From an uncultured Muribaculaceae bacterium (GTDB lineage Bacteria > Bacteroidota > Bacteroidia > Bacteroidales > Muribaculaceae), in the NCBI GenBank assembly GCA_910584495.1, contig CAJUAR010000058.1, positions 1-19,013 of the forward strand: a stretch of DNA of 19,013 nucleotides, given 5' to 3'. The notes below the pieces were generated by a model, which saw nothing but the letters and a program-made list of their open reading frames with translations, was not told the DNA's origin and did not search any database. Positions 15,259-19,013 of the stretch are shown here, piece by piece. The position numbers and the translations under genes were made by a program. The stretch's first letter is position 1. Each line of letters opens with the position of its first letter.

Positions 15259-15816
15259 TCAATTGGGTGTGGTTTCGTAGAATGGAATGTCGACAAGACG
15301 GATTCCGAACTTAAGAGCCGAGTAAGGTTTAATTTTTCCCATCGACGAAGCATTGTAGCCCATCTGGTAGGGCACAAGGATTTCGATGGAATCGCCACAG
15401 CGCATCAGTGGCACGGTGGCAGCCCAGCCTTGGATAACACCATCAAGACGGGTGCGGAACACATCGGCCAAACCTCCGGCGGTCTGGCCCACCGACGAAT
15501 CGACGGTGTCGCCGGTGCAAAGTGTCAATGTATAGCGAACATCTATAGTACTCGTGAAGATGGGCGACAAATTACCCTCGGTTTCAGAACGGTCGTTGCA
15601 GAATCGCATAAGCACAGTTCCTGCCGGGTTCCACGAGGGAGATACGGCGTTGTAGAGCTTAGATCCGTCGGGATTGGTGAGTTGCGATTGTTCCACGAGC
15701 CATGCTTCGTTAGATTCGCGCCACTCGGCATAGGTGTCCCATGTCGATTCGTCGTCGTTTTTGCATGCAGTGACAGCGACTGCTGCCAGGGCTATGAAGG
15801 CAAAAATCTGTTTCAT
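15259..15816 (-). CDS. FKBP-type peptidyl-prolyl isomerase lipoprotein
   Basis: The protein has 185 residues. MKQIFAFIALAAVAVTAC is a lipoprotein signal with Cys18 as the lipidation site. CKNDDES follows, a Lys/acidic run resembling the lipoprotein-export signal that sends Bacteroidota lipoproteins to the cell surface. The C-terminal part is an FKBP domain: a VRYTLTL strand, VDSS, VIQGW (with the active-site Trp), RCGDSIEILVPYQMGYN (with the Tyr) and ALKFGIRLVDI. FKBPs isomerise Xaa-Pro bonds and often act as folding helpers. The frame extends upstream to 15936, but that part overlaps lemA and lacks a signal peptide, so the ATG at 15816 was chosen. It is 4 bp after the lemA stop. Confidence 0.88.
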   Translation of the reverse strand: MKQIFAFIALAAVAVTACKNDDESTWDTYAEWRESNEAWLVEQSQLTNPDGSKLYNAVSPSWNPAGTVLMRFCNDRSETEGNLSPIFTSTIDVRYTLTLCTGDTVDSSVGQTAGGLADVFRTRLDGVIQGWAATVPLMRCGDSIEILVPYQMGYNASSMGKIKPYSALKFGIRLVDIPFYETTPN

Positions 15817-15820
15817 TGGC

Positions 15821-16441
15821 TTAGAACTGGACTTTTGGGGCTTTCTCGGCACCTTCTTCAGCTTTGAACTGTGGTTTGCTGTCAAATCCGAAAATAGAGG
15901 CCCAGATGTTGGATGGGAAACGTTTGATTGCCACATTGTACTCCTTTACAATGTCGGTGTAGCGGCCGCGTTCGGTGGCTATGCGGTTTTCTGTGCCTTC
16001 GAGCTGTGTCTGCAGGTCGGAAAACTGGCTTGCAGCTTTCAGGTCGGGGTATGCTTCGTGCACGGCGTTGATATAGAGGCCGAGAGCGCGGTTGAGCTGG
16101 CTCTGGGCAGCAGTATATTTCTCGAACTGTGCGGGGTTGGCCGGGGTGGCACCTTGCTGGCTTTCCTGCGCGGCGTTGTATGCATCGCTAAGGCCGGCGC
16201 GGGCTTTGGTTACGTTCTCGAAGGTATTGCTCTCGTGGGCCGCATAGCCTTTGACAGTTTCCACCAGGTTGGGGATAAGATCGAGACGGCGCTGGTATTG
16301 CACTTCGACTTTGGCCCAAGCTTGTTCAACATCCTGGTCGAGTGTCACCATTTTGTTATAAGCCGACTTTCCGCTTACGAACAGAGCTATGACAACGATG
16401 GCAACAATGGCCAGAGTGATATATAATCCTTTGTGTTTCAT
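15821..16441 (-). CDS. lemA: LemA family protein
   Basis: The protein has 206 residues. One N-terminal transmembrane helix (about 6-23) is followed by a long helical domain. The family signature is clear: YNKMVTLDQDVEQAWAKVEV, then QRRLDLIPNLVETVKGYAAHE (about residues 27-70), and later YPDLKAASQFSDLQTQLEGTENRIATERGRY. LemA proteins are membrane-anchored helical bundles of unknown biochemical role, often beside TPM-domain or M48 peptidase genes. No such partner is present here, where the neighbours are glyS (12-bp gap upstream) and an FKBP lipoprotein gene (4 bp downstream). Confidence 0.93.
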   Translation of the reverse strand: MKHKGLYITLAIVAIVVIALFVSGKSAYNKMVTLDQDVEQAWAKVEVQYQRRLDLIPNLVETVKGYAAHESNTFENVTKARAGLSDAYNAAQESQQGATPANPAQFEKYTAAQSQLNRALGLYINAVHEAYPDLKAASQFSDLQTQLEGTENRIATERGRYTDIVKEYNVAIKRFPSNIWASIFGFDSKPQFKAEEGAEKAPKVQF

Positions 16442-16453
16442 TCGTTTGTTTTT

Positions 16454-17998
16454 TTATTTGAGTTTGCGCAGCAAGCTGGGCAGACTCACTTTGTCGTGGA
16501 TGAGTTTATGAAGGTCGGCAATGGCCACACGCTCCTGCTGCATGCTGTCGCGTTCGCGCAGGGTCACGGTGTTGTCTTCCAGGGTCTGGTGGTCGACGGT
16601 GATACAGAAAGGCGTGCCGATTGCATCCTGGCGGCGGTAGCGTTTGCCGATGGCATCTTTTTCTTCGTAATGGGTGGCGAAGTCAAATTTGAGGTCATCG
16701 ACAATTTCGCGGGCCTTTTCGGGCAGCCCGTCTTTGCGCACCAGTGGGAGCACGGCGCATTTTACCGGAGCCAGGGGAGCCGGCAGGTGGAGCACAACGC
16801 GGGTCTCGCCATTTGGCAGGGCCTCTTCTTCGTAGCTGCTGCAGAGCACGCTCAGGAACATACGGTCCACACCAATCGATGTTTCGATGACATAGGGTGT
16901 GTAGCTCTGGTTGAGTTCGGGATCGAAGTATTCGATTTTTTTGCCTGAGAATTTCTGATGCTGCGACAGGTCGAAGTTTGTGCGTGAGTGGATACCTTCC
17001 ACTTCTTTGAAGCCGAAAGGCATCTCGAATTCGATGTCGGTGGCTGCGTTTGCATAGTGAGCCAGTTTTTCGTGGTCGTGGAAGCGATATTTGTTGTCTC
17101 CGAGGCCGAGGGCTTTGTGCCACTTCAGACGCCATTCTTTCCACTGTTTGAACCAGCCGATTTCTTCGCCGGGACGAACGAAGAACTGCATTTCCATTTG
17201 CTCGAATTCGCGCATTCGGAAGATGAACTGACGTGCTACGATTTCGTTTCGGAAAGCCTTGCCGATTTGTGCAATGCCGAAGGGGATGCGCATACGGCCG
17301 GTTTTCTGCACGTTGAGGTAGTTGACAAAGATGCCTTGAGCCGTTTCGGGACGGAGATAGACTGACATCGAGCCGTCGGCAGTAGAGCCCATTTCGGTTT
17401 TGAACATGAGGTTGAACTGACGGACCTCTGTCCAATTGCGTGTGCCTGAAATGGGGCATGCAATTTCTTCGTCGATAATTATTTGGCGCAGTTCTTCAAG
17501 GTTGTTGTCGTTCATTGCCTTGGAGTAGCGTTCGTGGAGGGCGTCGCGTTTGGCCTGCTGTTCGAGCACGCGACCGTTGGTGGCGCGGAACTGGGCTTCG
17601 TCGAAGCTGTCGCCGAAACGTTTGGCTGCCTTTGCGACTTCTTTTGCAATTTTATCTTCTATTTTGGCAATCTGCTCTTCGATGAGCACATCGGCACGAT
17701 AGCGTTTCTTGGAATCTTTGTTGTCGATCAACGGGTCGTTGAAGGCATCGACATGGCCCGAAGCTTTCCAGATGGTAGGGTGCATGAAGATTGCCGAATC
17801 GATGCCCACGATGTTGTCGTGCAGGAGGGTCATCGAATCCCACCAATAACGTTTGATATTGTTTTTGAGTTCAACACCGTTCTGGCCGTAGTCGTACACT
17901 GCCGACAGGCCGTCGTAGATTTCGCTGGAAGGAAAGACGAAACCGTACTCCTTTGCATGGGATACGATTTTCTTGAAAACATCGTCTTGCTGTGCCAT
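16454..17998 (-). CDS. glyS: Glycine--tRNA ligase, alpha2 type
   Basis: The protein has 514 residues and is the homodimeric class II enzyme, unrelated to the alpha2beta2 GlyQ/GlyS of E. coli. It begins MAQQDDVFKKIVSHAKEYGF and continues FPSSEIYDGLSAVYDYG (motif 1 region, about 23-38). Motif 2 includes FRNEI at 249-253 and RMREFEQMEMQFF at 261-273. Motif 3 is ETSIGVDRMFLSVL at 372-385. The anticodon-binding domain fills the C-terminal 110 residues. It has its own promoter (18093-18124) and a leader of about 85 to 90 nt with two hairpins. It is the first gene of the long minus-strand directon. Confidence 0.97.
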   Translation of the reverse strand: MAQQDDVFKKIVSHAKEYGFVFPSSEIYDGLSAVYDYGQNGVELKNNIKRYWWDSMTLLHDNIVGIDSAIFMHPTIWKASGHVDAFNDPLIDNKDSKKRYRADVLIEEQIAKIEDKIAKEVAKAAKRFGDSFDEAQFRATNGRVLEQQAKRDALHERYSKAMNDNNLEELRQIIIDEEIACPISGTRNWTEVRQFNLMFKTEMGSTADGSMSVYLRPETAQGIFVNYLNVQKTGRMRIPFGIAQIGKAFRNEIVARQFIFRMREFEQMEMQFFVRPGEEIGWFKQWKEWRLKWHKALGLGDNKYRFHDHEKLAHYANAATDIEFEMPFGFKEVEGIHSRTNFDLSQHQKFSGKKIEYFDPELNQSYTPYVIETSIGVDRMFLSVLCSSYEEEALPNGETRVVLHLPAPLAPVKCAVLPLVRKDGLPEKAREIVDDLKFDFATHYEEKDAIGKRYRRQDAIGTPFCITVDHQTLEDNTVTLRERDSMQQERVAIADLHKLIHDKVSLPSLLRKLK

Positions 17999-18025
17999 TT
18001 TTGTCGTATTATCTTTTTGTTTCTT

Positions 18026-18082
18026 AGCTCGTTATGAGCTGTGTTGTTGTTATATGCAGTTAATGGCGCCTCTCAGGGGCGC
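18026..18082 (-). promoter_or_regulatory. Two hairpins in the glyS leader
   Basis: In the minus-strand transcript a first hairpin pairs GCGCC (18082-18078) with GGCGC (18070-18066), extendable inward by G-U and G-C pairs, and a second pairs AGCTC (18040-18036) with GAGCT (18030-18026) around an ATAAC loop. They lie between the promoter and the glyS ATG. No U-run follows either stem and no T-box sequence is visible. A role in translational control or mRNA stability is possible but not shown. Confidence 0.45.
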
Positions 18083-18092
18083 ATATTGTTGG

Positions 18093-18124
18093 CAAATTTA
18101 CTAAATTAGAGCCATTCAGCCGAA
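18093..18124 (-). promoter_or_regulatory. Promoter of glyS
   Basis: On the minus strand TAAATTTG (18100-18093) matches TAnnTTTG. TTCG (18124-18121), one base from TTTG, lies exactly 20 nt upstream. The -7 box is followed by CCAAC. The predicted leader to the ATG at 17998 is about 85 to 90 nt. Confidence 0.7.
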
Positions 18125-18143
18125 TTATTCAACTGAAAAAAAC

Positions 18144-18947
18144 TTAAAACTCCTCGGCGGAGCCGTTGAAGGCGGGGTCGAAGATGGTGTTGAGCACACG
18201 AGCCAGCCGCAGACCTCCCCTGCGCAGTTGTTCCTCGATGGTGGGTGTCCATGCTGCCACTTGGTCGTAGCTCACTTTGCAACCCACAGGGAAGTAGTCG
18301 TAGACGCGCTTGGCAATGCCCCAGGTTTGCTTTGCCCAGTCGTCGATATTGCCCGACATCTCGGCTTGTGCCTGTGCTTCCGAAAGACGGTCGATTTGGT
18401 CTACCCATTCGGTATAGGTCCATGCATGGGCGCTGTTCAGAAGGTTGCTGTCCCAGATGCCGTGCAGGTTTTTGCCTTGTCCGAAGTACTGCAGCTGGTG
18501 CTTATTGCCGCCAAGGTCGGTTTTGCGGCCCATGTGCATGGGTTGGTGCATATCGCCAATCACATGGATCAAGATTTTGAGGGCCAGGGCTTTCTGGGCC
18601 TTGGTCGAACGAGGAGAGCTGAGAATTGCAATTTGTTCGCGTGCCGCCGTTACAACGTCGCCTTTCTCGTTGAGAGGCATGCTTTCGTAGGTCTGGTCTG
18701 CATCGATGTTCTTATAGTGCCAGGTCTTGGTGTAGGAATAGTCTGGGGTGTGGCTGGCATTGTCAAGCCAGTTTGCCCAGTAGACGGCCGACATGCCGTC
18801 GAGGATTGATGCTAAGGAGTCGGCACTTGCCTCGGTGAGATGTTTCTCGGCAATGGCGGCTACTGTGTCGTGGCCCTTCTGTCCCCAGCCCCACGAAGAA
18901 AGGCTGGCGGTGCTTAGCAGAACAAGGGCAATATATCTTAGTTTCAT
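18144..18947 (-). CDS. Secreted S1/P1-type nuclease
   Basis: The protein has 267 residues. Residues 1-20 form a signal peptide ending SSWG, so the mature protein should start at Trp21. This matters because the N-terminal Trp of nuclease P1 is itself a zinc ligand. All nine P1 ligands can be placed with P1 spacing: Trp21, His26, Asp62, His77, His128, Asp132, His138, His162 and Asp166. The motifs are WGQKGHDTV, HVIGDMHQPMH and NLHGIWDS. Family members are trinuclear-zinc enzymes that cut single-stranded DNA and RNA and remove 3' phosphates of nucleotides. Here it would act in the periplasm or outside the cell, probably in nucleic-acid scavenging. It ends about 20 bp before the glyS promoter and appears to be a separate transcription unit. 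Confidence 0.94.
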   Translation of the reverse strand: MKLRYIALVLLSTASLSSWGWGQKGHDTVAAIAEKHLTEASADSLASILDGMSAVYWANWLDNASHTPDYSYTKTWHYKNIDADQTYESMPLNEKGDVVTAAREQIAILSSPRSTKAQKALALKILIHVIGDMHQPMHMGRKTDLGGNKHQLQYFGQGKNLHGIWDSNLLNSAHAWTYTEWVDQIDRLSEAQAQAEMSGNIDDWAKQTWGIAKRVYDYFPVGCKVSYDQVAAWTPTIEEQLRRGGLRLARVLNTIFDPAFNGSAEEF

Positions 18948-18962
18948 AGAAGTAAATATTTA

Positions 18963-18994
18963 AAGTTTCGCAAGCTTTAAGGCTTGCAAAACTT
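18963..18994 (-). promoter_or_regulatory. Stem-loop upstream of the S1/P1 nuclease gene
   Basis: A 13-bp stem (18994-18982 with 18975-18963) with a 6-nt loop CTTAAA is formed. One position is a G-U pair only in the minus-strand RNA and a C/A mismatch in the plus-strand RNA, so the structure fits a leftward transcript. It may be the terminator of the next gene to the right (followed by TTAAATATTT, a weak U-run), or a leader hairpin of the nuclease gene, which starts 15 nt further on. Confidence 0.5.
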
Positions 18995-19013
18995 AGGTTA
19001 AAGGGGTTAAAAG

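Noticed and set aside
18144..18170. CTCC/GGAG stem at the end of the nuclease gene as an intrinsic terminator
   Set aside because: Only 4 bp pair and the U-run is interrupted. This is too weak to call.
1..19013. CRISPR arrays, transposases, toxin-antitoxin pairs, defence operons
   Set aside because: No regularly spaced repeats, DDE or tyrosine recombinase motifs or paired small toxin genes were seen on either strand.

Overview
The window looks like a stretch of core chromosome from a member of the Bacteroidota, most likely order Bacteroidales. The evidence is promoters of the TTTG / TAnnTTTG type, no recognisable Shine-Dalgarno sequences, a long IspG of the Bacteroidota and plant kind, outer-membrane lipoproteins, and the protein sequences themselves. 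The body of the window is moderately GC-rich. Placement in a Muribaculaceae-like family is only a guess.

Layout from left to right. (1) 1-790 is an AT-rich edge. It holds a partial unrecognised gene on the minus strand, a cluster of GTATCAAA octamers, and the terminator of a tRNA-Gln(CTG) gene at 791-861. This is the only part that looks like possible accessory DNA. (2) 862-1366 holds two strong minus-strand promoters, for tRNA-Gln and rpmH (L34), plus a divergent rightward start. (3) 1367-7259 is a tightly packed plus-strand operon: a Yip1-like membrane protein, smpB, mutS2, two half-size CHR (chromate-type) transporters and folC. Three junctions overlap by 4 bp (ATGA) and the others are 1 to 6 bp. 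(4) rsgA (minus) and a small Pro/Gly/Tyr-rich lipoprotein gene (plus) are divergent from each other. Each converges on the neighbouring operon. (5) 8720-17998 is a long minus-strand directon with gaps of about 25 bp or less: glyS, lemA, an FKBP-type lipoprotein, trpS, rpoN, a PAP2-like membrane protein, purE, ispG and an M16 peptidase. A glyS promoter and a hairpin-bearing leader sit at 18010-18124. (6) An S1/P1-type secreted nuclease gene ends the window on the minus strand.

Functionally this is housekeeping: translation (L34, GlyRS, TrpRS, tRNA-Gln, SmpB rescue, RsgA ribosome assembly), cofactor and precursor synthesis (FolC, PurE, IspG), transcription (sigma-54), DNA or ribosome maintenance (MutS2), and envelope proteins. 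I found no CRISPR array, transposase, toxin-antitoxin pair or defence operon, and no clear undescribed system. The most checkable oddities are an insertion of about 22 residues in TrpRS, a His-to-Ala change in the active-site loop of PurE, an Asp-to-Gln change in the PAP2 triad, and the octamer cluster beside tRNA-Gln.
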